Shown here: positions 8,616-19,000 of the stretch, one piece after another
Layout: each line of letters starts with the position of its first letter
Position numbering within the stretch: position 1 is the first letter of the stretch
Program-made: the position numbers and the translations under genes
Notes under the pieces: model-generated
Databases searched by the model: none
Told to the model about the DNA's origin: nothing
The model's input: the letters and a program-made list of their open reading frames with translations, nothing else
Assembly: GCA_015061725.1 (NCBI GenBank)
Contig: SUVX01000020.1
Span: 1 to 54,584, forward strand
Length of the DNA stretch: 54,584 bases
Source of the DNA: Lentisphaerota bacterium
GTDB lineage: Bacteria; Verrucomicrobiota; Lentisphaeria; Victivallales; Victivallaceae
Direction of reading: 5' to 3'

Positions 8616-9767
8616 ATGAAAAAAATCTGGATTTTTGCAGGAGAAGCCTCCGGCGACCTCTACGGAGCGCGTCTGGGAGAGGCTCTCAGAAAACTTGCCG
8701 CAGAAAAAAACATTGACCTTGAACTATCGGGTATGGGCGGTCCGCGGATGATGGCATCCGGTATCCCCGTCAAAGTGGATTCAACCGAACTGGGCGTCAT
8801 GGGCGTGGTTGAAGTATTGAAACTGCTTTTCACCTTTATCGGAATATATTTCAAACTTGTCCGCGCCGCACGCAGAGAGCGTCCCGATGCAGTTGTGCTG
8901 ATCGACTACCCCGGATTCAATTTAATGTACGCTTTTGCAATGTATTTCAGCGGAATCAAAGTCATCTGGTATGTCTGCCCTCATCTGTGGGTGTGGGGCA
9001 AATGGCGTCTGCCGGTTCTGGCAAAAATCTGTGCAAAAATGCTGGTCATCTTTCCCTTTGAAGTTGACGTGTTTGCGCCGACCTGCCTCAAGGCGGAGTT
9101 TGTAGGTCACCCGTTGATCGACATTGTCAACGAAAGAAAAGACGTTTCCATCGTGCGCGATCCGAAAAAATTTCTGCTCCTGCCCGGCTCCCGGGTCATG
9201 GAGATCAACCGCCTGCTGGAGCCTATGCTTGACACCGTACTTCAACTGGCAAAAAAACACCCGGAACTGGAATTTCATATTTCCGCTCCCCGTGAAAAAA
9301 TCGTCAGACTCTGCGAAGAAAAAATTGCCGTTTACCGCAAGAATAATCCGGAACTTCCGGCAATCACTTTAAGCTGCGGTGATACCGGAAAATGGCAGCA
9401 GCTGGCGGGAACCGGACTTGCCGCAAGCGGAACAGTGACCGTTGAATCCGCCATTGCCGGTCTGCCGCTGGTTGTCGGATACAGAATGAATCCCGTGACC
9501 ATCCGTCTGGCAAGCTGGGTCGTCACCCTCTACCGGGGATACTTCACAATGGTCAACATCATCGCAAATAAAACCGTCTTTGAAGAGTTCCTTCAACATC
9601 ACTTTGTCCCTGAAGAACTGCTGGAGCCGATTGAGTCCATTCTGCCCGGCGGAAAACGCAGAGATGAAGTTGAAAAAGGTATGCGTGAAGTTGTTTCTCT
9701 GCTTTCACCACAGGGCAGCAACGCGGCGCAGCAGGCGGCTGAAGCATGTTTTGAACTGATAAAATAA
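8616..9767 (+). CDS. lpxB: Lipid-A-disaccharide synthase
   Basis: A 383-residue GT19 glycosyltransferase that condenses UDP-2,3-diacylglucosamine with lipid X at the inner membrane in lipid A synthesis. Family hallmarks are FAGEASGDLYGARL at the N-terminus, GMGGPRMMASG, VVLIDYPGFNL, YVCPHLWVWGKWR, EFVGHPLID, LLPGSR and the donor-binding AASGTVTVESAIAGLPLVVGYR. Length is typical for the family. It shows that the organism makes lipid A. Other lpx genes are absent here. AGGAAAA precedes the ATG, and the LOG-family gene follows after 11 bases. Confidence 0.96.
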   Translation: MKKIWIFAGEASGDLYGARLGEALRKLAAEKNIDLELSGMGGPRMMASGIPVKVDSTELGVMGVVEVLKLLFTFIGIYFKLVRAARRERPDAVVLIDYPGFNLMYAFAMYFSGIKVIWYVCPHLWVWGKWRLPVLAKICAKMLVIFPFEVDVFAPTCLKAEFVGHPLIDIVNERKDVSIVRDPKKFLLLPGSRVMEINRLLEPMLDTVLQLAKKHPELEFHISAPREKIVRLCEEKIAVYRKNNPELPAITLSCGDTGKWQQLAGTGLAASGTVTVESAIAGLPLVVGYRMNPVTIRLASWVVTLYRGYFTMVNIIANKTVFEEFLQHHFVPEELLEPIESILPGGKRRDEVEKGMREVVSLLSPQGSNAAQQAAEACFELIK

Positions 9768-9778
9768 GGAGGTGTGTT

Positions 9779-10480
9779 ATGGCAAATGACTTGAAACGTT
9801 CCGACAATCTGGGACTTAACAACAATTCAGAATTCATCCCCGCGGACTCCTGGCGCATTTTGCGGATCATGTCAGAATTTGTCGATTCCTTTGACTACAT
9901 GGCAAGAATGCCCGAGATGCTGGTATCCGTCTTCGGTTCAGCACGGACAAAAGAAGACAATCCGCTGTATGCCGAGGCACGCAATACCGGAAAACTGCTG
10001 GTTGATGCCGGATACGGTGTCATCACCGGCGGCGGTCCCGGCATCATGGAGGCCGCCTCACGCGGTGCATTTGAAGCCGGCGGCACCTCTATCGGACTCA
10101 ACATTGAACTTCCGATGGAGCAGCACCCCAATACCTATCAGACGGATTCACTTTCTTTCCGTTACTTCTTTGTCCGCAAAGTCTGTTTCCTCAAATACAG
10201 CACCGCATTGATCGTCTATCCCGGCGGATTCGGTACGCTTGATGAATTGAGCGAAGTTCTGACCATGGTGCAGACGAATAAAATCAATATGGTTCCCATC
10301 GTCTTCGTCGGCAAAAAATTCTGGCAGGGATTCATTGACTGGACTCAGAACACTCTGCTTGAAGAGGGGATGATTTCTCCTGAAGATATGAATCTCTTTA
10401 AAGTGGTTGACTCCGGCAAAGAGGCGGTTGACTGGCTGGTTGAGTGCCACCGTTACGGACGCAGAGGAACCGTAAAATAA
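9779..10480 (+). CDS. LOG-family protein (TIGR00730-like)
   Basis: A 233-residue Rossmann-fold protein of the lysine-decarboxylase-like/LOG family. It shows VSVFGSAR, GGGPGIMEAASRGAFEAGG, then YPGGFGTLDELSEVLTMVQ, which is the PGGxGTxxE signature that binds nucleoside 5'-monophosphate. Known members are cytokinin riboside 5'-monophosphate phosphoribohydrolases or general nucleotide hydrolases. The true substrate in this organism is unknown. A strong AGGAGG lies upstream. Its stop overlaps the start of the recombinase as TAATG, so the two are probably translationally coupled. Confidence 0.88.
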   Translation: MANDLKRSDNLGLNNNSEFIPADSWRILRIMSEFVDSFDYMARMPEMLVSVFGSARTKEDNPLYAEARNTGKLLVDAGYGVITGGGPGIMEAASRGAFEAGGTSIGLNIELPMEQHPNTYQTDSLSFRYFFVRKVCFLKYSTALIVYPGGFGTLDELSEVLTMVQTNKINMVPIVFVGKKFWQGFIDWTQNTLLEEGMISPEDMNLFKVVDSGKEAVDWLVECHRYGRRGTVK

Positions 10481-11388
10481 TGGAACTTCTGCTCAGGGAC
10501 ATTGAAGAATTCGGGCAGTTCACCGTCTTTGAACGGGGACTTGCCCGCAATACCCGTTCCGCTTATGAAACGGATTTGAAATCGGCGGCGGAGTATTTAT
10601 CCGCCGCAAAGAACATCACCACCTGGCAGCAGGCTGACCGTGAAATGCTGCTGGATTATCTGGATGATTTAAGAGATAAATCCCTGGCAAGCTCCACCAT
10701 CGCCCGGCATTTGATTGCCCTGAAAATGCTGTTCCGCTATCTGAAAAACGAGGGGCGTATCCCGGTGGATATCACCGAAGTTATGGATTCCCCCCGGCTC
10801 TGGAAAATTCTGCCGGATTTTCTGTCTGAAGAGGAAGTTTTAGCTCTGCTGAAAGCCTTTAAAACAAAGGACGATGATCCCCTTGAAGTCCGCAACCGGA
10901 CAATTCTTGAACTCTTATATTCCTCCGGACTCCGGGTTTCAGAAACGGCGGGACTGCAATTAAAATCCATTGATTTTGAACTTGAAATGCTGCGTATCAC
11001 CGGCAAAGGCAACAAAACCCGTCTGGTTCCGATGGGCAAACCCGCCATGCGTCAGCTGAAACGTTATCTGGAAGAAGCCCGTCCGCTGTTGACGGCAAAC
11101 AATCCGTCAAACCCTGCGGTATTCCTCTCTTTCAGAGGCAAACAGCTTGACAGGGAGCGCATCTGGCAAGTCGTGAAACTTGCCGCAGAACGGGCGGGTA
11201 TCACAAAGAGCATACATCCGCACACCCTGCGCCACTCCTTTGCCAGTCATCTGCTTGCCAACGGCGCCGATTTGCGCGCTATTCAGGAAATGCTCGGACA
11301 TGCCAATATCGCCACGACGGAAATATATACCCATATTGACCGCAGCAAACTGATTTCAGTCCACAAAAAATTTCATCCGCGCGGCTGA
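10480..11388 (+). CDS. xerD: XerD-like tyrosine recombinase
   Basis: A 302-residue site-specific recombinase. Residues 1-95 form the SAM-like core-binding domain. The catalytic domain shows SSGLRVSE (Arg), TGKGNKTRLVP (Lys), HPHTLRHSFASHLL (His-x-x-Arg), LGHANIATTEIYTHI (His, then the Tyr nucleophile). Length and motifs fit the housekeeping XerC/D pair that resolves chromosome dimers. XerD is favoured over XerC by overall resemblance only. Gene coupling to a LOG-family gene suggests a core gene rather than a phage integrase. Only two bases separate its stop from that of the convergent DUF3137 gene. Confidence 0.9.
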   Translation: MELLLRDIEEFGQFTVFERGLARNTRSAYETDLKSAAEYLSAAKNITTWQQADREMLLDYLDDLRDKSLASSTIARHLIALKMLFRYLKNEGRIPVDITEVMDSPRLWKILPDFLSEEEVLALLKAFKTKDDDPLEVRNRTILELLYSSGLRVSETAGLQLKSIDFELEMLRITGKGNKTRLVPMGKPAMRQLKRYLEEARPLLTANNPSNPAVFLSFRGKQLDRERIWQVVKLAAERAGITKSIHPHTLRHSFASHLLANGADLRAIQEMLGHANIATTEIYTHIDRSKLISVHKKFHPRG

Positions 11389-11390
11389 TT

Positions 11391-13115
11391 TCAGTCAAGA
11401 TAAGAGAAGATGGAACGGCGCCAGAGGGCGTTTTTTCCGTCTGAAGTACCGCTTTCTTTTGATTCCGGCATATCTTTCAAATACATGGAACGTGTCTGTT
11501 CCACGGGCAGATACTCCACCCATTCAACAGGCACATTGTGCCATTTGCCGTCATTTCCGTACACGGGAACGATCTCGACGCGGTTCTCGCCACGGAATCC
11601 GTAAGCGGTCACTTCAACGGTTGCATTCCCGGCAGAATCCCGTGCCGTGCAGCGGGTCTTGAGAATATTCTGCGTGATACACTCAGGATGTTCAAAGCGG
11701 CTGTCTCCGTAATAATTGGCAAGAGATTCATGTTCCCAGAACGCAGAACGGCATTTTTCTTTTTCTCCGTAAATTGCCGCACGCGGGCGGGTCTGCTGAT
11801 ACAGCGGCACAATCAGCAGAGGCGCCAGTGCAAAATATGCCGCCTTGAAAAATTCTTCATTGTACTTTTGGAAATAACTTTTGATACTCTCGAACTCGTA
11901 TCCGGCAAACTGCTCCGGAGCATGACTGAAATTGATATCGTTCAAATGTGAAGCGATGATCAGATTGATCATTTTATCTTTGATAAAGTAAAAATCATCT
12001 CCAAAACCGACCGTCTTATCGTTGAGAAGATTGACCATCTGCTGCTGTGCCAGCGGCGTAAAAAGCAGACGGAACTGAACTTCATCGTTTCTGTCTTTGG
12101 CATGAAAGAGCAGCTCAAACTCCTCATTGCTCATCATGGTAAAGTTTGAATCATCATCCAGATTGCGGGCAAATTTTTTAAGCTGCCCCATCCGGTGCGA
12201 GCGTTTGATGGAGTTCCAGAGCCCGCCTTCTTCTCCTGAAAGATCCGATGGTTCGCGTGAAAACTCAAGATCTGGTGCGGCTTCGTTGCCGAAAATAAGC
12301 ACTTTGTCATTCAAATAACAGGGAACAGGTTTTGTCACTGTCGCCGTCAAAGTCTGATAACGGCGGACTGTCTCATACTTTCCCTCAGAATTGCGGACCC
12401 GTTCCGTCCAGGATATTTCCAGATGTCCGTAATAGGTTTTCTCTGTCCACTCCTGACGGCGCAGTTCGGCAAAGACAAAGGGATTGTCATTGATGACGCC
12501 GCTGTGCGTATGAATGACGGATTTATCAGCATTGAATTGGTCACTCCAACCGAAAGACTCCCGCAAATCCTGTAAGCGTGCTTCGGTAAAAAAGCGGTCA
12601 AATTGAATACGGGGGACAGTTTTTTCAATCAATTCAGCTGTAATATGCCAGGCAAAAAGAGCATTCAGCGGCGCCATCTGCTCCCAGGCAAGGCGGATTT
12701 TTTCTTCAATTTCCCTTGCCAGAGCTTCAATTTTCTCTCCGGCAGCCTTGAATGCGGGATAACTCCAGCAGAAAAACAGCAGCGGACACACCGCAACCGC
12801 AACTCCAGAAGCAATAATCCACTCCTTTGAAAAACTGTGTGATTCGGCAAAAATCACGATACAAAGTATCACAAGTCCGGCAATGCCGAGGGCGATCAAC
12901 AGAAAACAGAGTATTCCCCACAGCATGTGGTGCTGTTCGATTTTACTCTTGAGAGCCTCAAGTTTCCGTATTTCGGCAACCAGTTTTATATTGGCGTCAA
13001 CGTCAACGCCTGAAGTTTGTTTGAGTTCTTCAAACTTCTCAGCCGTCAGACGCGAAAACTTTTCCCGGAACTCATCACGGTACCGGGAAAGAGGCTCGTA
13101 AATATCTTCAATCAA
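11391..13115 (-). CDS. DUF3137 membrane protein
   Basis: A 574-residue protein of the DUF3137 type that often accompanies LemA. The N-terminus is a basic/acidic helix, followed by two membrane helices at about 65-90 and 98-120 (GILCFLLIALGIAGLVILCIV, then ASGVAVAVCPLLFFC). A large soluble region with HLEISWTER, FEHPECI and late beta-rich segments follows. Biochemical role is unknown. Translation probably starts at TTG overlapping the lemA stop (TTGA), with GAGG seven bases before, which shows tight coupling. A membrane-associated function with LemA is inferred. Confidence 0.8.
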   Translation of the reverse strand: MIEDIYEPLSRYRDEFREKFSRLTAEKFEELKQTSGVDVDANIKLVAEIRKLEALKSKIEQHHMLWGILCFLLIALGIAGLVILCIVIFAESHSFSKEWIIASGVAVAVCPLLFFCWSYPAFKAAGEKIEALAREIEEKIRLAWEQMAPLNALFAWHITAELIEKTVPRIQFDRFFTEARLQDLRESFGWSDQFNADKSVIHTHSGVINDNPFVFAELRRQEWTEKTYYGHLEISWTERVRNSEGKYETVRRYQTLTATVTKPVPCYLNDKVLIFGNEAAPDLEFSREPSDLSGEEGGLWNSIKRSHRMGQLKKFARNLDDDSNFTMMSNEEFELLFHAKDRNDEVQFRLLFTPLAQQQMVNLLNDKTVGFGDDFYFIKDKMINLIIASHLNDINFSHAPEQFAGYEFESIKSYFQKYNEEFFKAAYFALAPLLIVPLYQQTRPRAAIYGEKEKCRSAFWEHESLANYYGDSRFEHPECITQNILKTRCTARDSAGNATVEVTAYGFRGENRVEIVPVYGNDGKWHNVPVEWVEYLPVEQTRSMYLKDMPESKESGTSDGKNALWRRSIFSYLD

Positions 13116-13774
13116 AAGAATACCTCACGGGCGCGGGCTTTGATGTCGGCTGAAGCTGTAAAGGGAATACGGGTGGTATATCCGGCTTTGGCGGCGACGA
13201 TCATCTTGGTCGGCCAGCAGAAAAGATCATTGTTCCACTGATTGACGGTATCGTTGTAAAGAGTGCGTGCCGCGGTGATTTCTTTCTGAAGATAACTGTT
13301 CTGCTGCATGGCATCGGCGATGGCGGCATGGGCTTTCAGTTCCGGATAAGCCTCAACCTGCGGAAAGAGTCTGCCGAAAGCGCTGTCAATATCCTGAGCC
13401 ACGGCATTGCGGTTGGCATCCGGCAGCATACCGCCCCTGAAAGCGGCAACGGTCTTCATTACATCTTTATCCAGATCAATTGCCTTGGCAACCAGAGGAG
13501 CCACGTTCTGAAGAATCATCACACGCTGCTCAAGATAATTGTCGATTTGAGAAGCATCCGCCTGGATTTTCTGCTGAAGTTTGCGGAAATAATTGGCGGC
13601 ACCGATTTTCATAAAAAGGAAAATCACTCCGGGCAGGATACCGCAGACCCAGAGCATGATCTCAAACAAAGTGGAGCCGAATCCGACTTTGACAGGCAGC
13701 TGTTTTTCAATCACATTGATATCTCTTCCTGCAGAATTCACAGGACCGGTCAATTCATCAAGTTCATTAGCCAT
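13112..13774 (-). CDS. lemA: LemA family protein
   Basis: A 220-residue LemA-like protein. One N-terminal membrane helix (STLFEIMLWVCGILPGVIFLF, about 32-52) is followed by a long helical bundle with the family's landmarks RKLQQKIQADASQIDNYLEQRV, then FPQVEAYPELKAHAAIADAMQQNSYLQKEITAARTLYNDTVNQWN. Function is unknown. The ATG is chosen by GGGAGA upstream. The longer ORF upstream would add a non-homologous segment. It is the first gene of a two-gene unit with the DUF3137 protein. Confidence 0.9.
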   Translation of the reverse strand: MANELDELTGPVNSAGRDINVIEKQLPVKVGFGSTLFEIMLWVCGILPGVIFLFMKIGAANYFRKLQQKIQADASQIDNYLEQRVMILQNVAPLVAKAIDLDKDVMKTVAAFRGGMLPDANRNAVAQDIDSAFGRLFPQVEAYPELKAHAAIADAMQQNSYLQKEITAARTLYNDTVNQWNNDLFCWPTKMIVAAKAGYTTRIPFTASADIKARAREVFF

Positions 13775-13822
13775 AATATGATCTCCCTGTTTGAATATGG
13801 TTAAAAATTGGTGCTGCTGAAT

Positions 13823-13851
13823 AAGATAACACGCAAAAAAATGATTTGCAA
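13823..13851 (-). promoter_or_regulatory. Promoter of lemA-DUF3137
   Basis: On the minus strand, TTGCAA, a 17-base spacer and TATCTT, about 50 bases before the lemA ATG. Confidence 0.45.
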
Positions 13852-13967
13852 CACAACTTTTGCTCAATTTTTAAATTTTTCTCACATACTTTTTCCGGAA
13901 ACAGTTGACTCCGGGAAAAAAACGCCTTGTTTTTTGTCATTATTTTGCAGAAAAATTTTTTCTTCTG

Positions 13968-13996
13968 TTGACTTTTTATTTTCCATCTGCTATATT
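13968..13996 (+). promoter_or_regulatory. Promoter of the second regulator module
   Basis: TTGACT, a 17-base spacer and TATATT within CTGCTATATTAC. The ATG of the GntR/LacI regulator is 57 bases further on. The -10 context is shared with the tRNA-Arg and AraC promoter candidates. Confidence 0.65.
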
Positions 13997-14052
13997 ACTA
14001 ATGAATACAAGTGTGCTTACATCATTTAAAAAAGCTCTCTCAAAAAGGAAAA

Positions 14053-15162
14053 ATGCCGATGCATTTCAAGTTTGAAACCAATAATTCCGGCGAACCGCTT
14101 TACAAGCAGGCAGCGGATTATCTCTCTGGCTTAATCCGGAACGGTCACCTGAAACCGGGAGAAATGCTGCCGTCTGAGATCAAATTGGCGGAACAGTTGA
14201 AAATCAGCCGTCTGACTTTGCGGAAAAGTTTGAGTATTCTGACTGCTCAGGGACTTATCTGTCAACGTCCTCATTACGGAACATTTGTGGCAGATGCCGC
14301 AGAAAAACGGCTCCGTATCGGTATTCTGCATTATATTTCAGATGCGGAATTCACGGGTTTTTACGGTCAACTGTTGCTGCTGCAGTTTTGTTTGCTTTCC
14401 ACGTTTTTTCAGGATGTTGAACTTGTCTTTCTCTCCTGTCCGGAAAAAACACAGCAGGCTGTTCTGGAAAGGATTGAAAAAAGCAACTGCGACGGTTTCA
14501 TCATTCCACATTCAACAGACGTTTTCAGCAAAATACTTGATCAGGAAAAATATGATTTCCTGCCTCTGGTCTATATCAATAAAAACAATGATTACACAGA
14601 GGGGAAACGTTATAATGTCACTCTTGAAGAAGATCCTTACAAAGAGGCAATGGCGTATTTGCGTCGCGCCGGGCACTCGCGGATTGCCTATCTCTGCCGT
14701 ATTTTGCCTTACAGACACACGCAGCAGCGCAGTGAAAGTTTTTTGAAACATGCACCGCCTGAAGCGATTCCCGTCATCAAAGGCTCAAAACTCCCCTGGC
14801 GCGAGTATGCCCGGCGGGAGACACTGCGGTTGTGCAGTCTGCCTGAGCCGCCGACAGCAATCGTCAGTCCCGGCGCGGCTTTCACTTCGGGCATCATTCA
14901 GGGACTTATGGAATGCAGACGGGTCATTCCTGAAGATGTTTCTGTGGTTGGTTTCGATCATCCCGGCAATATGTTCCCCGCGCTTTCAACGGTGGATCAG
15001 CCCTTGCGGGAAATGGCAATCAAAGCACTTTCAGTCATACGGGATGTCATCCGCGGCAAGGTATACCGGAATCATAAATTCGTTTTTCAGTCGGTCTTTC
15101 ACGACCGGGGCAGCATCAGTGTTCTTGGCAAATCAACCTCAACCTTACAACAAGGAGAATAA
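14053..15162 (+). CDS. GntR/LacI hybrid transcriptional regulator
   Basis: A 369-residue regulator. Residues 5-78 form a GntR winged helix ([54 protein letters not shown]). The rest resembles LacI-type sugar-binding domains ([86 protein letters not shown]). Two ATGs two codons apart are possible. AAGGA suits either. It is followed after 4 bases by a pseudopilin gene and then a giant secreted protein, the same order as in the first module, which implies local substrate-dependent control. Confidence 0.88.
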   Translation: MPMHFKFETNNSGEPLYKQAADYLSGLIRNGHLKPGEMLPSEIKLAEQLKISRLTLRKSLSILTAQGLICQRPHYGTFVADAAEKRLRIGILHYISDAEFTGFYGQLLLLQFCLLSTFFQDVELVFLSCPEKTQQAVLERIEKSNCDGFIIPHSTDVFSKILDQEKYDFLPLVYINKNNDYTEGKRYNVTLEEDPYKEAMAYLRRAGHSRIAYLCRILPYRHTQQRSESFLKHAPPEAIPVIKGSKLPWREYARRETLRLCSLPEPPTAIVSPGAAFTSGIIQGLMECRRVIPEDVSVVGFDHPGNMFPALSTVDQPLREMAIKALSVIRDVIRGKVYRNHKFVFQSVFHDRGSISVLGKSTSTLQQGE

Positions 15163-15166
15163 AGTT

Positions 15167-15988
15167 ATGTTTTTCCGCAGAAGAAATTGTCGGATTTTGC
15201 GACCAACGGGAGCAAAACCACCCCGCTTTTTTTTGAAAGAAAAGGGGAGCGCGAGGGGAAAAGAAAACTTTTTTTCTCGTGAAAAAAAGTTGTCTTTTCC
15301 CCTCGCATCCAGCCCCTTTACTCTCATAGAACTGCTGGTGGTCATCGCCATTATCGCCATTTTGGCAGCAATGCTTATGCCGGCGTTGAACAAAGCAAGA
15401 CAGCAGGGGCTGACCTCATCATGCATCAATAACCTGAAACAGCTCGGTAACGCTGCTGCAATGTATCAGGATGACAACAATGGTTATCTGCTCCACAGAC
15501 ATACCACTTCTAACGGAAGCGTTGTCTGGTATCGACTTTTAGAGGCATATATTCCTTACAGGATTGCGCCTGCAACGGCAGACAACAACCCGTCTCTGAA
15601 ACCGTCACCCTATAAATGTCCTGCAGCACCGGTCAAAAGCGGAACTGACGGTTATATCGGCAGAGATGCTTACGGCAACGCCATGATCACCTATGGTGTC
15701 ACGGAACTTCTGGGGACAACACAGGATGGTTCCACAACAGGAAAAGTGCAGAAAATGTCCACTCTCCCGAAAGCTGTTCATGCTGACCTGATCGTTCTCA
15801 TTGATGCTCACGCCAGATCATTCAACCAGTTTTCTGCCGATCATTGTCACGGATCTGCAAAAATCTCCTGGGGACGGCATGGCAAAAAAGTAAACGGATT
15901 GCATCTTGACGGCAGCGCAAAAACTCATGCAGCAATCCGTCAGGTTGGAAATACAAAGCCCACAGACACCTACTTCACTGCATTCTGA
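15167..15988 (+). CDS. Pseudopilin with repeat-encoded leader extension
   Basis: A 273-residue pilin-like protein. The [12 protein letters not shown] motif starts at residue 51 rather than near residue 8. Residues 1-50 ([15 protein letters not shown] and on) are encoded by a block related to the intergenic repeats at 35.8 and 44.7 kb, including a near-perfect 26-bp palindrome. [34 protein letters not shown] helix and a DUF1559-like globular domain ending HLDGSAKTH follow. A good AGGAG precedes the ATG, so translation through the repeat is plausible. The residue before the motif is Pro, not Gly. The next gene starts 16 bases downstream. Confidence 0.85.
   Translation: MFFRRRNCRILRPTGAKPPRFFLKEKGSARGKENFFSREKKLSFPLASSPFTLIELLVVIAIIAILAAMLMPALNKARQQGLTSSCINNLKQLGNAAAMYQDDNNGYLLHRHTTSNGSVVWYRLLEAYIPYRIAPATADNNPSLKPSPYKCPAAPVKSGTDGYIGRDAYGNAMITYGVTELLGTTQDGSTTGKVQKMSTLPKAVHADLIVLIDAHARSFNQFSADHCHGSAKISWGRHGKKVNGLHLDGSAKTHAAIRQVGNTKPTDTYFTAF
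15206..15320 (+). repeat. Leader-embedded palindromic repeat, 26-bp arms
   Basis: The block CACCCCGCTTTTTTTTGAAA is followed by a palindrome with arms 15251-15276 and 15281-15306 (one mismatch in 26) around a TCGT loop. The pilin motif follows directly. The central T7-C-TCGT-G-A7 core is identical in the copies near 36.03 and 44.87 kb. Confidence 0.85.
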
Positions 15989-16004
15989 TTATCCGGAGGC
16001 AACA

Positions 16005-19000
16005 ATGAAATTTTTTACATTCTTTCTCGCCGGGACAGTGCTGATTCAACTTACCGCCGGAAATTGGACAAACTGGCGGGCAGACGGAAAATATCCTGCG
16101 GCACAATTTCAAGTCAAAAATGGCATTGTCCAGGCAGCTCCGGGCAAAAAAGGGATCAAATTTTTTGACAGCAAGCCACAGAATGTTTCTCAGGGCATGA
16201 CGCTGACTCTCAAGGCGGCGTTTTCCGGAAAAGGAACCGCCGCAGCGGGGTGTCATTTCTACGATAAAAACAATAAATGGCTTGGCATGGCAACCGGAAA
16301 GCTGATGAAAGTTGATTCTGCAAAACCGGTTCCCTATTCGGCAAATATTGTTATCAATAAAGCAAATGCCGTAAGAATCCGTCCGTTTGTTCTGTTTCAA
16401 TCAGGCAGGGTAAAATGTCATGATTTTGAATTAAAAATGCCGGAAATTTTCGACAGAAAAAACCTTGCAGAAGCACCTGTTTTCCGGAACTGGATGTATA
16501 ACAGAACCACAAAGGCCGTTGCAATCAGAATGACAGGGGACGGAAAACCGGAAACTTCCAGTCTGAAAATCATCACTTCCAACGCACAAACCGTAGAATC
16601 TTATCCGAAGACTCCTCAAAATATCAACGAAAATGATATTCTGAAAATCCGGTTCAAAGCCTCCGGTACCGGAAAATTCCATGTCGGCGTATATTTGTAC
16701 GATGCAAAAAACGTATGGCAGGGCGTCCGGCTCTCCGAAACGATCACGCCGGGGAAAATTTCAGAAGTCACTCAGAAAATAAAAACTCCGGCAGGAAAGA
16801 AAGCTGTAAAAAAGATCCGTCCGTTCATCCGGGTCCTGCCGAACTCAAATCTCAAGATCGGGGAATTGCAGATCAACAAACGGGAAACGGCTTATAAAAA
16901 GCCGGAAGTTGAAATTCCGCTGCCGGAAGGTTTTCAGCTTCTCTACCCGGGGAAAGCCGATTTTCAGCTTCGTTTCTTCGCGTCAGAAAACAAAATCATT
17001 CTCGACCGGATTGAAACACCTTATGCAAATTGCGCCGGAGATGTTTGCTCCGTGAAATTTTCTGCTGTCAGCTCCGATGGGGAAGTGATCGGACAGCAAA
17101 CATTTTCTTATAAAGATAACCTGATTACCAATCAATCGTTCCGGATCAGAAATGATTTTACAGGTTCGTTCACGGTAAAAGCGGATTATCTGGATAAAAA
17201 CGGAAAAGTTCTGATTTCCGGAACCGGTTATGCCGCAATCTATCACATGGACCTCTATTCCGGAAGATTTATGGCGGGAGGATTCCGGCTCCAGAATGCA
17301 CATCTGAAAGAATGGGTCAAACGGCGTCTCATGGGACAAACCGTTTTCCACAAACAGAATTTCCCCTTTGAAAAAGAGCTGAAAACGGATCATGGTTTTG
17401 CCGGATTTGCTCCGCTGAAGATTCAGGGAGACACAATTCAAATATCCGGCAGAACTTATACCGTTTGTCCCAATGGTTTTCTTTCGCAGGCAACTGCTTA
17501 TCAGCTGGAACCGACCGTCGGAAATGCAACTGAATCCCTGTTTGCGGCACCGGTCAATCTGACTGTTGACGGCGTATCTTTCCCCTGGAAACGGAGCAAA
17601 CTCAAGAAAAATGGTCATGCTGTTCTCTGGGAACAGAAGGCTGATGCCGCAGGAGCTGTCTGGACCATACAAAACAGACTTGAGCCGGATGGCGTTCTCA
17701 GGATGACTTTTACGGTTGTTCCCGGAAAAGATTTTCATCCGGAAAGAGTTTCTCTGAATCTGCCGCTGAAACAGGATCAGGCAACACTTTATCAGAATAT
17801 TACGGATGTGACCTACCGCAAAATGGATCGCTCCAAAAAACTCGGACAAACTCCGCTGGGCGGATTCGCCGGATATACACCATCTCGAAAAATCCGGGGA
17901 GATGTCGTCTGGGAAAGCAAAGGACAGGAACGGAAAACGCCCGGTTCTTTCCAGCCGTTTGTCTGGTTCGGTAATGAAGACCGCGGTTTCTGTTATTTTT
18001 CCGACAGCGACAGAGATTGGCAAGTCGATGACTCACGCAGCGCCCTGGAGATCTCCCGGAAAAACGGTCAGGTCATTTTCAACATCAACTTTATCAACAT
18101 GCCTGAAAAACGTCTTTCAGAAGTGATGAAATGGGACATCGGACTGCTTGCAACTCCGGTGAAAGCTCCGCTGAAAAACTGGCGCGGAACCATTTTTCCC
18201 CGCTGGACAACCATGGATAAACCGTTTTACAAAAATTTGAAAGATGTCCGGAAAATCATCATGGTTTCAGCCGGACATCCCAGCTTCAATTCCGGAACGC
18301 AGAATATTTCCGCGCTTGATATTGAAAGAACCGGAAAAATGTACCGGGACATTGCTGATAAATTCGGCAGCACCTATCTGGAATATTACTGCAGCGATCT
18401 TCTCGGGATTGCCATTCCGGAAATGAAGACTTATTTTTCAGAATGGGGCGGCGGAATTGCCGGAACATTTGTAAAAGGCGGCTCCACTCGCTGGCGTTCA
18501 AAAAGTTATGACTTCAAAGGCGCAACAGTAATTCAGCAGCAGAGAAAAGTCCCCTCTTACATCAAATACAGAGGCTGGGCGATCGGAGACAAACTCAAAC
18601 AGATCGGTCTGTTATCATTTTATGAAGACAACGTCCATCCGCGAACATTCTTTGACCCGGCACGGAACTATGGATTCAAAGATGAAAAGGGAAGAATGCA
18701 CCCGGAATATGACTTCTGGATGCTGCGCGAACATTATCATTATCTGGCATATCAATACAAAAAAAACAATTTGGAGAACCTGTCCGGAGCGCACGGAAGT
18801 GCATCTTTGCTGATCCCGTCTCTGGCAAATTGCACCTTTTTCATTGACGGAGAACAGCCCGGACGGTATGACAATTCTACAGATAAAGATTATATCGACC
18901 ACTGGAAAGATCTTGATTATATGCGGGCAGTCTCAATGGGGCGTGCATTCGGAATCAACAGCATTTTCCTTTCAGAGATGATTTTTAAAGGAAATGATGA

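Noticed and set aside
10480..11388. XerD-like gene as integrase of the tRNA-Arg island
   Set aside because: It is 10 kb away, coupled to a housekeeping gene, and has the length and motifs of a chromosomal Xer protein.
16983..18023. Open frame of 346 codons opposite the giant secreted protein
   Set aside because: Antisense to a clear coding frame with signal peptide and domain motifs; composition is not protein-like.
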